In this document: positions 34,928 through 47,102 of the stretch, in pieces
Layout: every line of letters starts with the position of its first letter
Position numbering within the stretch: position 1 is the first letter of the stretch
Origin: Tulasnella sp. 424
Taxonomy: Eukaryota > Basidiomycota > Agaricomycetes > Cantharellales > Tulasnellaceae
Direction of reading: 5' to 3'
Length of the DNA: 64,000 nucleotides
Assembly (NCBI GenBank): GCA_019633425.1
Contig: WSUB01000175.1
Span: 1-64,000, forward strand
The notes under the pieces: model-generated
Databases searched by the model: none
Seen by the model: the letters and a program-made list of their open reading frames with translations, nothing else
Told to the model about the DNA's origin: nothing
Position numbers and translations under genes: made by a program

Positions 34928-36536
34928 CTACGTGATGTAAACTTTCCGGAGCATTTTGAAATCGCAGCTGAAACCGGAGCGAGGACAAGTAACCTGGCCA
35001 TCGTTCCTGGACGCCATCTCTTTGAGTCCCTGTATAAAAGGAGAGAGGGTGGTCGACAGATTCAGTGACCAATTCACCCGAAGGCGCGCGAGGCCAAACC
35101 GCCCAACTCACATTCGTCGAGTACACAAACCCATTCGGGAACGCCATCGGCGGGTTATTCTCATCCATTATGTCCCCACTAATCCGGCACACGATAGTCG
35201 AGTTCACATGATGGCTCATGGGGACGCTCTTGGCCAACTGTCCCAGTCCTTTAGAATCGCACGTCGGGCAGTCGATGTTGGTACAGTCGCCGTCCGAGCA
35301 CGCCGGTAGTTTCAGCGAGGCAAGTCCAGCGTACAGTGCAAGGTGGAGTAGAGGTTCGGTTGGGAGGCTGTAGAGATTGAAGGCAACGGTGCGGAAGGAG
35401 TTGACGAGTGTTTCCCAGCGAGAGGGGTCGTATAGTCGCTGTTGAGCTCGACGTCAGCGATCTAGTCGCTTCTCGCGAGAGACAGTTCGAAGTCGAAGAT
35501 CACCTTGTAACGTGCCAGCGGTGTATCCGGTCCACAGGCGAGAAGTCCCATGCAGTGCGTAACTTCTTTGGCGTGACTCTCCAGATACGAGGTAAAGTGT
35601 TTCCGGCTGTAGGCCATCGCTTCGCTGGTCTTACGACTTCGTGCCAGTTCGATAAACTCTTGGAGTCTCAGGTCGAATTCCAGAGTGGTCTGTGGTCGTC
35701 GGGAGAGTTGTTGATACAGCCACGCTTTGAGCGCTCGGTAAGCGACTTACCTTGGTTTTCGCCAGAGCAACCTTATTCTGCGAACACCACGCAAGAGCTT
35801 CCGTACAGCTATGCCCGCGTAGTGCTGCTTCCACCCGACGAATGGACGAGAAAGAGTTGATCTCCACAAGGTCCTATCATCGAGGGGACCCGTAAGCACC
35901 ACGCCGGCTACTTCACGCCAGGGACAAACCTCAATTCCCCGAGAGCTGGCGATAGTCTTTGCAGTATCTTCTTTTCCGTTTCGTAAGCTCCAATCCACTA
36001 GCCATCTGTCTAGGCGGGTATCGGCCCAAGCAGCGAAGCCGGGTTGTTCCGTGGAGGTGAAGCTCTCAAAGGTGGAGATGTGGTCTAATCGACGCCGCAT
36101 AGAGGCTTGAACCGGGATGTTGTCATTCTTCTGAATGTCCTCAAGCTTTGCACGACGAAGCCCGCAATCCAAGCAGTGAAAGGAGAAGCCCAAGGGTCAA
36201 ACCATGAGGAGGAGCATGTACACGGCAAGGAGAGACGCACCTTCCGCTTCAGCCCTTCCACCCTGTTGATCATCCCGTCAAGGGCCTTCAACGCCTGATC
36301 GCTACTTCGTTTATTCTTAGAAGCATCTGCAGACTCCTTCTGAAGAGCTTGGTAGTCTCGTTCGATAGCCTTTTGGCTCGCTTTGAAGTTTCGCCGGAAT
36401 TGCTCGTATGGGACCTAATGGATTGCCCAGTCAGCGGGGTGAGGTTCGTCATGAAACAGTCCGTTTCGAAGGGCACCTTGATGAGAGGTTGTTCTAGCAT
36501 GAGAGCTGCTTCATGGTTGACCTTGCAGACGTCCAT
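34928..36536 (-). CDS. fyv10: Fyv10/Gid9 (MAEA-type) subunit of the GID/CTLH ubiquitin ligase
   Basis: The start MDVCKVNHEAALMLEQPLIK at 36536 joins VPYEQFRRNFKASQKAIERD, the signature N-terminus of MAEA/Fyv10. The next exons give LEDIQKNDNIPVQASMRRRL and the LisH/CTLH/CRA helical region (HISTFESFTSTEQPGF, EALAWCSQNKVALAKTK, FTSYLESHAKEVTHCMGLL). The C-terminal RING-like block has IDCPTCDSKGLG, VCRISGDIMDENNPPM, FPNGFVYSTN and the last exon with VTCPRSGFSCDFKMLRKVYIT, stop TAG at 34928. In yeast this subunit pairs with Rmd5 in the E3 that degrades gluconeogenic enzymes. It is the only full-length copy; its 3' half was duplicated to 30056-31076. Confidence 0.9.
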
Positions 36537-36794
36537 GGCGGTGAGGAGGGGAGAATAGATACAACAGGGGGATTCTAAAATGGCCTAAGCCGCTTCTCCG
36601 GCGCTAAGTACGGGGATGTTGAGTGGCTCTCCAGCAGCTACGCTTTACACTTCCCCTCCACTCTATTTTCACTTCGTCTTTTCATCTTTTTTTTCTTCCT
36701 TTCAATCTACAAGAGGCGACCGCGTCGACGTCGACTCAAAACACCTTAGACCGCGTACGGGACACCCTTATAAAAACTCAAAGGGACAGAAAAA

Positions 36795-38523
36795 ATGGCT
36801 CAGGTAGCTACAAATATCCCGTCAAGACCGACTTCAAGAGCAGGTTCAATTCGATCTCCTAGTCCATCAAAACTCGACCATCACTCCGCAATCCCTCGCC
36901 CTTTCCGCTCAAACTCGATCACGGACTCGGTCTCATCCATCCCTGCACCACCGCCATCTTCATTTTCACCGGTCGACATTTCAACGCCGACACGGCCACC
37001 GCGTTCGAGGAGAAAGAGCAGCTACGACACGCTCGCCCACCTCTCCGCGAGCAAAGACCCCAACATCGACTCTTACATCCCTTTGCCAGCTCGAACGCCT
37101 GTGGCATCTGATACGATTATCGAAGGTGTACCGTTGGTCGAAGTGAAAAGTCCTGGAACTCCAAACGCTGATAATAGACCATTAACTCCAACCCGCACGC
37201 TTTCTCGTAAGTCCCCTGCCACCAAAAAATCCCTCGGCGGCTTCTTTCAGTCAGATTCTAACACCCACCCCCTCTCTCTCGTTCTCCCCCCCACATGGAC
37301 TCGACATCCGCTGATGAATCCATCACAGGAATACCTGTATCTGCAGTAGGTGCATACAACATTCCGACATTGGCATTCGTTTTCTCTCCGACCGGAAGTT
37401 TTGTTGACGATATTATGTTGTGGACTGGCCTACACTATTCATAGGAAACGCCCGAGCCCTGGCGGAGGAAAATGGACGGCCGCGATCCGTTTCACCATTA
37501 CCACCGACGACACCGAGCAGCGCGACGTTAACGAATGGCGATACCCTATTTGACGTTGGCAATACGTCATTGAATTCGTTGGTACCGAATACACCAAACA
37601 CCAATGGGTACAAGCGACTTTCATTAGGCGGCGCAGGTGGCACGTCTAAAGTGTTATCCGACCTGCAAACCGCGGCCATCCATGCTCGAACAGCCTTGGA
37701 CAATACGCGGCAACAGCTCCGACTTTCGCAGCGCTCAGTTGCCTCCGTATGTCGTCCATTTCGGACATTTATGCCTGGACCGAGACTGAGCGCGATCTCT
37801 CCTCTCTCCACAGTTGACACGGCAAGTAGAAGATATGAAAGACGGAAGGGAAAGACTACGTTTAGAGAATGAATCTCTCAACAACGTCGTATCTCGGAAA
37901 GAACGTCTGTTACAGGAGGTCCTTGAGCGGGCTCGCAAGGCCGAGGCGGAGGTCCTAACACTCAAGACACAGCTCAAAACAGAAACAGCCAACGCTAAAA
38001 AGTCTGTGTCGACTGTGACCGAGGCCGTCGCCCAATCACAAAAGGCCCAACGGGAGTATACTACTTTGAGGGATTCGATTACGGGTATGACAGAGGGTTG
38101 GAAGAAGGAGGTCAAGGACCTGCAGGACCAAATGCGGAAGAGGGATGACGCGTGGAGAGAGGAGGTTAAGGAGGTTACTGTGAAGTACAACTCCTTGGTC
38201 AAGCTCGTTAAAGCTACTAGGTCCGTGCTTGGGTTCGAGGCGATAATTTGCAAGATAGCTGACATTTTCAACCTTACCACGAAAGTGCGGAACGCTCAAA
38301 GGTCGAGGCTCTCAAGATCGAAAGCGTTGGTTTGGATAAGGAGTTCGAGGAAGCGATGCGAGCGGAGATTAAGAAACTGTCTGCGGAAGTCGCTCGATCG
38401 TCGACGGACGCCGAACGTGCGACGCAACAGGCGCAAGGTCTGGCGGATGAGCTAGCGCACCTGAGGAGCTTAATGCGGGCTGCGGGCTCGACGAAACTCC
38501 CTCCCGCGGAGGATCTGGCTTGA
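36795..38523 (+). CDS. SHE3-like coiled-coil protein
   Basis: It starts MAQVATNIPSRPTSRAGSIR at 36795. The first 170 residues are Ser/Pro/Thr-rich. From 37660 a long coiled coil follows: LRLSQRSVAS joined to LTRQVEDMKDGRERLRLENE, VVSRKERLLQEVLERARKAE, and EEAMRAEIKKLSAEVARSS, ending LPPAEDLA at 38523. The core resembles fungal proteins annotated as SWI5-dependent HO expression protein 3 (She3), an adaptor between mRNA-binding She2 and myosin in yeast; that function is not proven in basidiomycetes. Introns near 37746 and 38220 are clear. The first junction is uncertain: a GTAAGT donor at 37208, a possible 17-nt exon (37329-37345, IPVSA) and an acceptor before 37444 give TLSRIPVSAGNARALAEENG. 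Confidence 0.65.
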
Positions 38524-38925
38524 TGTCCAGCATTCTCGTTCCTCTCTTTTTGCTCTTCTTGTTTTCAATACCCATCCAACTTGTACATCTTACGCTCCTT
38601 TCTTGTTTCTTGGTTATGCGGTCTTATTTACTGTGTTTTATTTCCGCTACTTTTTTACTTAAAATGGATGGACCAATGCTTCCTTACCACTCTCTAGCGT
38701 CTATTTAATGCCTTTGCGTTGGTTATAACATTGCTCCAGTGACAAGATCGTTGCCTAGAGGGCTAGCGTGACGCGCTATCACATCCTCGTTAGAAACGAA
38801 GGAGGGCGTGTAGAACGTCCTGCCGATCAACCGTGAGATCCTTTCGTTTGCGACCAGTGTTGTCTCTACCTTCGTTAAACAAAACGCCTTCGCCTCGCTC
38901 CTTGGGCGGAACTTTGTAGGAGACT
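38524..38925. other. Intergenic between SHE3-like gene and pta1
   Basis: Both genes run on plus. The 3' side is T-rich (38530-38660). The region before 38926 is the pta1 promoter. No RNA gene or repeat was recognised. Confidence 0.45.
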
Positions 38926-41900
38926 ATGGATCCAGTACAGGAGCTACAGAAGGCATTGTCTCTTCCGGAAGACTCTCCTCAGCAAATTCAGTTGCTTTCC
39001 AGCTTGAGAGAATTTCTTGAGCAGCAGCCAGCACCCATAACCGTCATAATCCCTCCGCTTCTCCACACAATTGTACCCGCAAAAGACTCGGCATTCAAAC
39101 GATGGGTCATTGATATTCTACATTTTGGACTATCGAGGTCCAGTCTTCCCGGAGAAATGAAGGCTCAATGTAAGCCCCCCCAGTAAACGCACCGACGGGT
39201 GGTTGGGACCAAATCGTCTAAATGCACTTTTTTGTGAAATTTGGTTTACAGTGGCAACGTCGACGCTGGAAGATATTACCAATCTGTTGAACGATCCAAG
39301 TCTATCGATACAGAAGAGCGTTATACAATGCTTTGCGTCATCGCTTCCTCTCATGTTCCGCGTCCTGTACGTTGCTTAATGCCTCGGCCTGCCTCGCGTG
39401 ACACGAAAACCTGATCGACAACTTCCTACGCTTTATAGATGTGCTAATCGACAACATAGAGGGCCATGGGACATGTTGTCATACGCCAAACAGCGCATAC
39501 TAGCAATAGCCCAGGCCGCGCATAGTCCCAGTGCGGGCTTAACCATGGCCGCCATCAAAGTCATGCAACGAGTAATCCTGGTGCAGTCAAGAGGTGTCAG
39601 CGATCCAAGGGTAGCGATTTATTTCCTTTGTTTTGTGACTAACATCCTTGGTATTGACTGTATCTACTCGCCCTTCTTTTCTTCAATGCCATGCACTTTC
39701 TTGGCCTCCCGCATGCAGTTGCAGAACAGAGCCGACCCGAGTCTTGCCCTTTGCCCGCCCGACCATCCTTTCATAAATGCAAGTCAGTTGGAGGGTGAAG
39801 GCGCTGCGTTGCTTCAGCAGCTGCTTTCGTTACTCTTCAAGAACCAGTGTGTCCTACTTTTCCTTCCTGCCCATTTCGTCCGCCCAGTCAATGCTGACTT
39901 GCGTGCGCGCATTCGTAGGAACCCCGAAATCTTGTCTGCTATCCTCAACTGCCTGGTGCCCCTCGTCAAGCAGCGTCCTTCCATGATTGGCGCCATTGTG
40001 ACGACGTTGGGACAGTGGACGCCGAACCATCTTCAAACAATACTGTCTGCTTCGCAGATCAGAAGTATCGAGAAGGGTATTAGAGCCGTGCTGATGCATA
40101 TTCTAAGGTTGACTCCTTTCACGTTTGCACTCCCATGTTCTAACTCGGGCCTTTTGCAGAAACGCTCTGGCGCCTGCCTTCACTCAGCAGATAAACGAGA
40201 TTCTTCTCGAGCAAACATCTCGCATGGATACTGCTGCTCGGGAAGAAATTGCTCGTCGTGCAGAAGCGAGTCGGAAAAGGGCTCTGTCGGAATCAGTCCA
40301 GGATTCATCGGATGCCAAGAGGCTGAGAGTGGAGGATGCTGCTGCACCTTCAGCGCCAGCGGGCAACCAAGCATCGTTAAGCATCCTTCAGACCTTCGAT
40401 TTTACTACCTTGCCCCAACCTTTGGTGGTGGACCTCGTCATTGCCAACTTGATCGCGGTCTCTCCTGCCAAATTGCACACAGTCGTAGCGGTAAGCCCCA
40501 CTCGCGACATTCGAGGCATGTGTGACTGACTTGCAGCCTTGCAGAACTTCCGTGTAAATAACCCTCCCCCGCCAGCCCTTCCCATGCCTTCCGCTGTCCC
40601 TCCCACCCAGTTTGTCGAAGATCCGTCGTCGTCCACAACGGTGCCCAAGGTGGAACCCGTACCCCTGGATCCCTTGAAGATGGAATTAGACGAGGATGAT
40701 TTGGAGTATGAGCCTGAAAAGCTGAACACCGATCTAGAGGTAGGAGAAGAGGGTGCGATCCGTGCTCAGCGTATCTAATCTCACCCCACACCCACAGATT
40801 CATGGACACGCACCCGAGGAAGATGAGGACGAGCTGGCAGTGGCTCTACCGGACGTCGCATTCGAACTACCTCCTGCACGTTTGCTTTCACCTAAAGAGC
40901 GTAGTGATATGATTCGGCTGTCGATACAACGAATACGGTCGAAGGGCGAAGGAGGAGGGATCTTGCCAATAGATTTGGGAGAGGGCGATGGTCCTGCCAA
41001 CCCTGTCCCGGTCGTTGGCCTCTCGCCGCAAGAAGCTTGGATCTTATTTATTGTGCGGATGGCCACGAGAGGACCGATGGCTGATTCGCAAGATGCGTCT
41101 GGCGGAGGAGCCTCGACCGCTGTGTCAAAACGGAATGTCACAGCAACTGCCGATGGTGTTCGACAAGTCGTGTACGACTATGTGATGGAAGATTTCCCAG
41201 CTCGGTAAGCTGCACTATTTTACACATTCTTCCTCTATAGTCATTTTATTTACGAGGTTTCGTATAGGTGCCGACTAGCAGCAATATGGATGAACGAAGA
41301 GTGGTACAATGACATCATTAGACGGGAAACTGATCCACGATGGGTATGGTGCAGTGCAGCTAACGTTGCGATCTTTGACTTATAACAACCAAACTTAGCA
41401 ACCCCAATATGACATCTGGGTTCAGAAGCTCCTTGCCGCCCAGACATCGAGGCTCGATGCCAAAGACAAGACATTTACTCGTTTCCTTATCGACCTCCCC
41501 TCACTCCCTCCCAACATCCTTTCACTATTAAGCGACCTCTCTATTGACCCCGATACGTAAGTTCTTGTCTGCCGCCACTATGTGGGTTTTGACTAAACTG
41601 TCTCCTCTACACTCAGAATGCCGGTCGGATTTAACAGCTTGCGAGAGCTGGTGACTCTGCGTCCTCCTCTCAGAGCGGAAGCCATGAAGATACTTTTGGA
41701 TCTGACGACGCATCCAGGTACGTGTACTCTGGGTGAATTAGATACTAGGTTTCACTGAGCGTTCTCTGTAGACAAAGCTATTCGTGGTCCCGCTATCATC
41801 ACGGTTCGTCGATGGGTTCCAGATCAGCAACCTATGGACGGCATGGTTCGGAAGTTTGCTAGTGGGATGCTCAGGCGGTTGGCGACCAAACCAAAACTTC

Positions 41901-43379
41901 CAAGCGCTGATGCTGCAATTGAATCCGATGCGATGGCGGTCGACCAGGAAGCCACTTTATCCGAAGATGACGACGATGAAGCTCCTCAAGAGATGGCTTA
42001 CTCCTCGTACCTACCTCCGGAGTTGGTTATCCCGGCCGAAAAGAGTGTTGTGCTACAGCACATCGAGCTGTTGCTTGGCCTTGCCGTCAAGAGCCACGAG
42101 TTCCTGAAACAGTAAGCTACTCGATCCACTTATCTTTTAACCAAACGCTCATATCACCCGTCGCCTTTTTCCGTCAGGATTTTCGATGCATATTGTCGAA
42201 TGGAGCCTTCCGTCCAAGATGCTCTACAAGTACTCATTGTCCCGCTCGTTAAGACGCTAGGTCCTAACAATTCAACCTTGCTCGACTTGCTTCGGGAGTT
42301 CAAACCAGAAGCCGAGTCACTCGCACTCCGAATTCTCTCCATCTGGACGGAGAATGCTCGTCCCACGCCGGGTATCATATCAGTTGTCAAGGACCTTCTC
42401 GGTGAGAGGGATCTGGATCCCAAGTTCCTTATTATCATTATTGGAGAAATGGATAAGGTGGGAAGTCGTTCACGTTTGACGAAGGTTCCAGAATTGACCA
42501 AAAGCAATCCCCTTCTCAGGCCGATATTGTGAAGAACCTTCCGAAGATCATCTCTACCTTAAGCGGAAAGGCCGAAGACCGTGATCAAGTCCGGAAGGTG
42601 TTTAGCAATGTTATTACCGATAGTCCTGTCGGAGTTTCGACGAACATGCCCAGAGTTCGTCAAAGCGAACGGTTGGCACCATCGGAACTTATGGTTCTCC
42701 TTCACGAGCAAGAGAAGGAGATTGGTTTGAAGGCTACGATTGAAGGTTAGCGTCGAAGCTCATTCTGGATGTGGGCATGACCTTGACGCGTGTCTTTTGT
42801 AGCCATTGGCATCTGCTTTGCAATGTCCGACGTATTTACTTCCGACATCTTGGCTGTCGTGATGCAGCAGCTCGTGGACGCGCCAACGTTGCCAGTGCTT
42901 TTCATGCGAACGGTGAGTTCCAGCTGTTCGGTATCCGCGAAATTGACTTGCTGAGCGGTGGCCTGTAGGTTATCCAAGCCGTGGGGACATACAAGAACCT
43001 CGTCAACTTTGTGTCGACCACCCTCTTTTCGCGGCTTATCGTGAAGAAAGTCTGGACGAATCCACAGCTCTGGGAAGGCTTTATACGTTGTGCAAGAATA
43101 ACCTCTCCAGCTAGCTTTGGTGCACTGCTGCAGCTACCGAAAGAACAGCTCCGGGAGGTGGTGGACAAGCAACCAAGTCTGCGAGATGGATTGCGGGACT
43201 TTGTGATCAAAAAGGAAAGGAATAAGCAAAAGTTGGCTTCATTCCTGGAGACGCTAGGTGACGGCGTAGAGCCCGCCGCATCGACCCCTACCCCGACATT
43301 GCAAGGGCCCGGCAGAATGGAATCTCCTGCGCCAAATGCCCCACCGCCGATCTCAGCTGGGGCCTCTGGTAACATGTAG
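38926..43379 (+). CDS. pta1: Symplekin/Pta1 scaffold of the cleavage and polyadenylation factor
   Basis: It starts MDPVQELQKALSLPEDSPQQ at 38926. The N-terminal HEAT-repeat region covers 38926-40500, including SAFKRWVIDILHFGLSRSSL. An acidic, Pro-rich linker with EEDEDELAVALPDVAFELPP follows. The C-terminal symplekin helical region carries TVRRWVPDQQPMDGMVRKFA, VVLQHIELLLGLAVKSHEFL, RLAPSELMVLLHEQEKEIGL and KKVWTNPQLWEGFIRCARIT, ending at 43379. Symplekin/Pta1 is the scaffold that holds CPF modules and phosphatase during mRNA 3'-end formation, so it acts in the same complex as Mpe1 at 469-2740. At least eleven introns are needed, and not all junctions in 39180-39800 were resolved. The length fits symplekin-family proteins. 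Confidence 0.87.
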
Positions 43380-44054
43380 CGCCGTTCCTTATAGGTAATA
43401 TTTTATAGTTGTACGCCTGGGTCGATCGAATATTATCCGGTCAATGAAAAGTGTGTCCCTTACGCGGCAAAGTCGACAGCCTGCGGGCCAGCCGCTGCCA
43501 ATTGTAGACTTTGAGTTAGGAAAAATGTTTGACTTATTTAATCTTAATGGTGGTGGAATCTGCTGTGCCGGGTCGGAAATACCTGAACAGGCATCCGCGA
43601 CACTTTGCCGACTCCTGGTCGCCGGTTACCCCAGACATAGAGGCGGGGGCTCCAGCGGGGAATTCGCCATTTACTTCCAGATCTGTAATAGCCAGCATAT
43701 CAGTGTGTGAGCTGCTAGGTCAGAGGGATGTGGAGGGCAGTTGAGCGTTTCACAGGCAAGCACTTGACTCTCTCGGGGTCAGTTTCACGCGCAGGTCCGA
43801 GGCAAAAGGTTGTTCTTCCCTGTACACTCGCCGCTCATCTCCTTCCCCCCCACAAGAAAACCAAAAAGACACGCATTCACCGCCTGCCAGCCCTTGGCCC
43901 ATCACCCTTCTCGCATCCTTCACCGACTCCCCAATCACATCGGGATCCGCTGGTCATTTTTCCAAAGTTGCATCCTCGACCAGCGTTCACCCAAACTTGG
44001 CCCCTGATCGTCCTCACCACACTCGCTGTGCAACTCGTCAACGACGCCTTACCA
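43380..44054. promoter_or_regulatory. pta1 3' flank and MAP-kinase gene promoter/5' UTR
   Basis: It is pyrimidine-rich from 43800 to 44000. An in-frame ATG at 43728 would extend the kinase by 109 residues of Pro/His-rich sequence; it looks like 5' UTR but cannot be excluded. No RNA gene was seen. Confidence 0.4.
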
Positions 44055-46710
44055 ATGACAGACACTGACAAGACAGGAGACACAAAGGAGCTGTCCGCAG
44101 ACTCGGCCTCGACAGCACCGACGAGCGTTACGTCGACATCTGAAAAGCAATCGACCGGTCGAAGTCGGGAGTCGACCAGCAACTACGCTAGCAGTAGCTC
44201 AGGGGCTAGTCGAGGACGTCCTCGAACGCGCTCCGAGCTTTCGAACCCGCTGTCAAAAGCAAATCTTGAGAAGCGGTGAGGGCACATTGTGTAGGCATTT
44301 TCGCTTTGTGCTGACAGCCACTGTGTAGGGGCTATCACACGTTCAGCGTCCTGGGCAAGGACTTTCACGTCGACAAGCGCTGGAAGTTCGTCCGCGAGCT
44401 AGGCCAGGGAGCATACGGCATCGTAGTGTACGTCCCAACCACAAATCCCCTCTTCTCAACGTCGCTCTCTGACAAGGAGCTCAGTCTCGCTCAGGATACT
44501 ATTTCCGGTGAAAACGTTGCCATAAAACAGGTGACGCGGGTCTTCGAAAAAAAGGAGCTGGCAAAGCGTGCGCTTCGGGAAATCGTGCTACTACGTCATT
44601 TCAATCATCATGAAAATGTGAGGGCCTACCAACTCGATGTCCATGCGACTCGAGACGATTGACTGGGCCTTTTTGAATAGATAACTGGCTTGATCGACAT
44701 GGACTTGTTGAGCCCGGACTTTAACGAAATGTGAGCAACCTCGGGCAGCATAAAGGCAACCGTAGCTGACCGGAAGTTCTCTACCAGTTACCTTTTCATG
44801 GAGGTACGTCAACTCTGACGCAATATAGGGAGCGAAATCACTCATAATACGTCTTGGCCCCTTATAGCCCATGGAAGGTGTGTCACGCCTGATCCGTTGG
44901 TCACGATGAACTTCACCTGACACCGTTCCTCTTCTCTAGCGGACCTTCACCAGATCATCCGCAGTGGCCAGAATCTAACCAACGCTCACATTCAATACTT
45001 CCTCTACCAAATTCTTCGGGGGTGCAAGTACATCCATTCCGCGAATGTTGTTCATCGAGATCTCAAGCCTGGAAACCTTCTGGTTAACGCCGATTGCGAG
45101 CTCAAAATCTGTGACTTGGGGCTCAGCCGTGCCTTCGAAAGGAGTACGATGCCAAATGAAGGCGAGGAGAGCGTATCGCATATGACAGAATACGTCGCGA
45201 CACGGTGGTACCGGGCCCCCGAGATTATGTTGAGCTTCAAGCGTTATGGACCAGCAATCGACGTCTGGAGCATTGGATGTATTCTTGCGGAATTGTTGGG
45301 TGGAAAGCCGATATTCAAGGGCAAAGAGTACGGTGTCCCATGTCTTTGGCCTCTGGAACGATTGGCTAAACGCAGAAACTGTTTACAGCTATGTCGATCA
45401 GCTGAACCTGATACTGAAAGTGCTGGGCACTCCGGAGGAAAGGACTATGCAGCGAATTGGGAGCGAAAAGGTACCCGTACCCATTTCAAGGCGATTCCGA
45501 TAACCGCTGACCAAGTCTCCTATCAGGCTCAAGCGTACATTCGCTCTCTTCCGTTCAAACCGAAAACCAAGATGTCGGACCACTTTCCAAATGCCGACCC
45601 GCTCGCGATCGACCTTCTCGAAAAGATGCTCACCTTCGACCCTTCTGATCGGATCAACGTCGTCCAAGCGCTCGCCCATCCGTATCTCGAAGCATACCAC
45701 GAAATAGGAGACGAGCCTGAAGCTTCCACCTTGACGGAGAAGTGGAATGCGTTGGAGGCGATTGAGAGCGACTTTGAATACCGGAAGGCGATCTGGAAGG
45801 AGGTGTACGAGTTCAGATTAAGTGTGCGGAGTGGGGCGGGTGGTGCGGGTGGAGAAGACGAAATGACGGAAGAGCTGGGCAGTGAGGCCAGCGAGGATGG
45901 AGATGATGAGGCCGAGGAGGTGGAGATTGTCGTGCAAGACGTGGATGTTCCAGTAGCAGGGCCGTTGGTTCTACCAGAGACGGCGCTGAAACCGGATTCG
46001 GAACCACCCAGTGAGTTCTCAACCAGTGTTGTGTTTGGAGGCTGTACTAAACCCCATTGTCAGCTGCAGCAACAGCAACTGCAACTGCAGTGCCGCCAGA
46101 CCCTACGCCGTCAGTAACCGACGCAGTCGAACGCCTTGCGCTTGCAGATTCTTCCGCTGTTGCGGACGACGCCGATGGGCCAGCATCACCGTTGGCCACC
46201 CTTCCGCGGACACCCCTGGACCCAAAACCTCCCGCCATTCCTTTCCCGACGACGGAGGATCGTCCGGCGATGCACAATCGTGCTCCGTCTTCATCGAGCA
46301 CTCTTCGTCCCGTCCGCTCGTCTGGCCCGCTTTCCTCTGTCGACCCATACTTGACGTATGCAAGGCGGTCGAACAGCTTGATCTTCACACCCGCGACGTC
46401 AACCCAGCCTCACAGACGGCTTTATAGTGAGCACGTGGAGCGAGGTGACGACGGAGGTGGATCGGACGACGAAGATGGAGAGTACATCGTTGCGATGATT
46501 CGAAGCCGAGCACCGAGCACGGACACCCATGCGGTGGGGACGCTAATAAGGACGCTTTCGACTGGAGGATTAAACAAACTCGGTCAACAGGGTGGTAAGG
46601 TTGGGAAAGCTGATGCAGCCCAGCCTTTGACGCAGGCGGATTTACCGCCCAGCGCGATGCCGGCAGAGTTTAAGAATGGACGTGGAACAAGCAATGAAGG
46701 CTCCAAGTGA
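44055..46710 (+). CDS. Slt2/Mpk1-type MAP kinase (cell-wall integrity pathway)
   Basis: The chosen start gives [20 protein letters not shown], then a 75-residue leader. Kinase landmarks: [11 protein letters not shown] (P-loop), [55 protein letters not shown] (HRD), the activation-loop TEY in [34 protein letters not shown] and [23 protein letters not shown] and VTRVFEK point to the Slt2/Mpk1 branch, which signals below Rho1/Pkc1. The metal-binding motif reads DLG (ICDLGLSRA) rather than DFG. A 200-residue Ser/Thr/Asp-rich tail follows, ending NEGSK. Two microexons (16 nt at 44788-44803 and 10 nt at 44868-44877) encode part of the hinge region. Confidence 0.88.
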
Positions 46711-47102
46711 TTTTGTATATATGGCTATGGCTATGATGTTGATTTGTCACTCCTCCGAGACCTTGACTGGTTTTTTTCGGAGATCGGTGGGGGATGTCTT
46801 GGTTTCGACACCTTAACTGGTTGTTCTTTTCGAGCCCCGGTCCTTTCCCTGAACCATTGACGATTCCATTTTCTTTCTTCTTTCTTTATACATATACACT
46901 TTCTTACTACACCGGAAGGACTTTTATGTTTTCTTGGGCAATCGTTTTCGATATAGATGAATGAGTGATATATTGCGCAATGAAGGTGTGGGGGTGAAGT
47001 CTATGCGATGATAAGGATACAACAGAGAGCGGTTGCAAGCGAAAGCGCAGTGAGAGTGCGGTGGTAAGATGGTTAGACGTGACCGACGACATAAAAAGGC
47101 GG
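46711..47102. other. Convergent intergenic, MAP kinase / nbp35
   Basis: Both neighbours end here, so it holds two terminators. T-rich tracts lie at 46770 and 46870-46905. No gene or RNA was recognised. Confidence 0.45.

Larger units (their letters stand above)
26262..35751. repeat. Tandem segmental duplication, two units of about 4.7-4.8 kb (GH9 plus 3' half of fyv10)
   Basis: Unit 1 is about 26262-31076 and unit 2 about 31078-35751, directly repeated. Both begin with the block aacggatggacgg and end in the same sequence inside fyv10. Unit 1 stops at 31076, at a splice-donor position where the intact gene continues into the next exon at 35751. Each unit contains a complete GH9 gene, its upstream region and the fyv10 3' exons. 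Differences are point changes, small indels and a 198-nt segment present only in unit 1. Confidence 0.9.

Noticed and set aside
26262..35751. Long terminal repeats of a retroelement as the cause of the paired blocks
   Set aside because: The repeats are whole genes with introns. No polymerase, integrase or target-site duplication was seen.
43728..44054. 109-residue N-terminal extension of the MAP kinase from an in-frame ATG
   Set aside because: Composition is pyrimidine-driven Pro/His/Leu-rich and unlike kinase N-termini. It is kept only as an alternative start.
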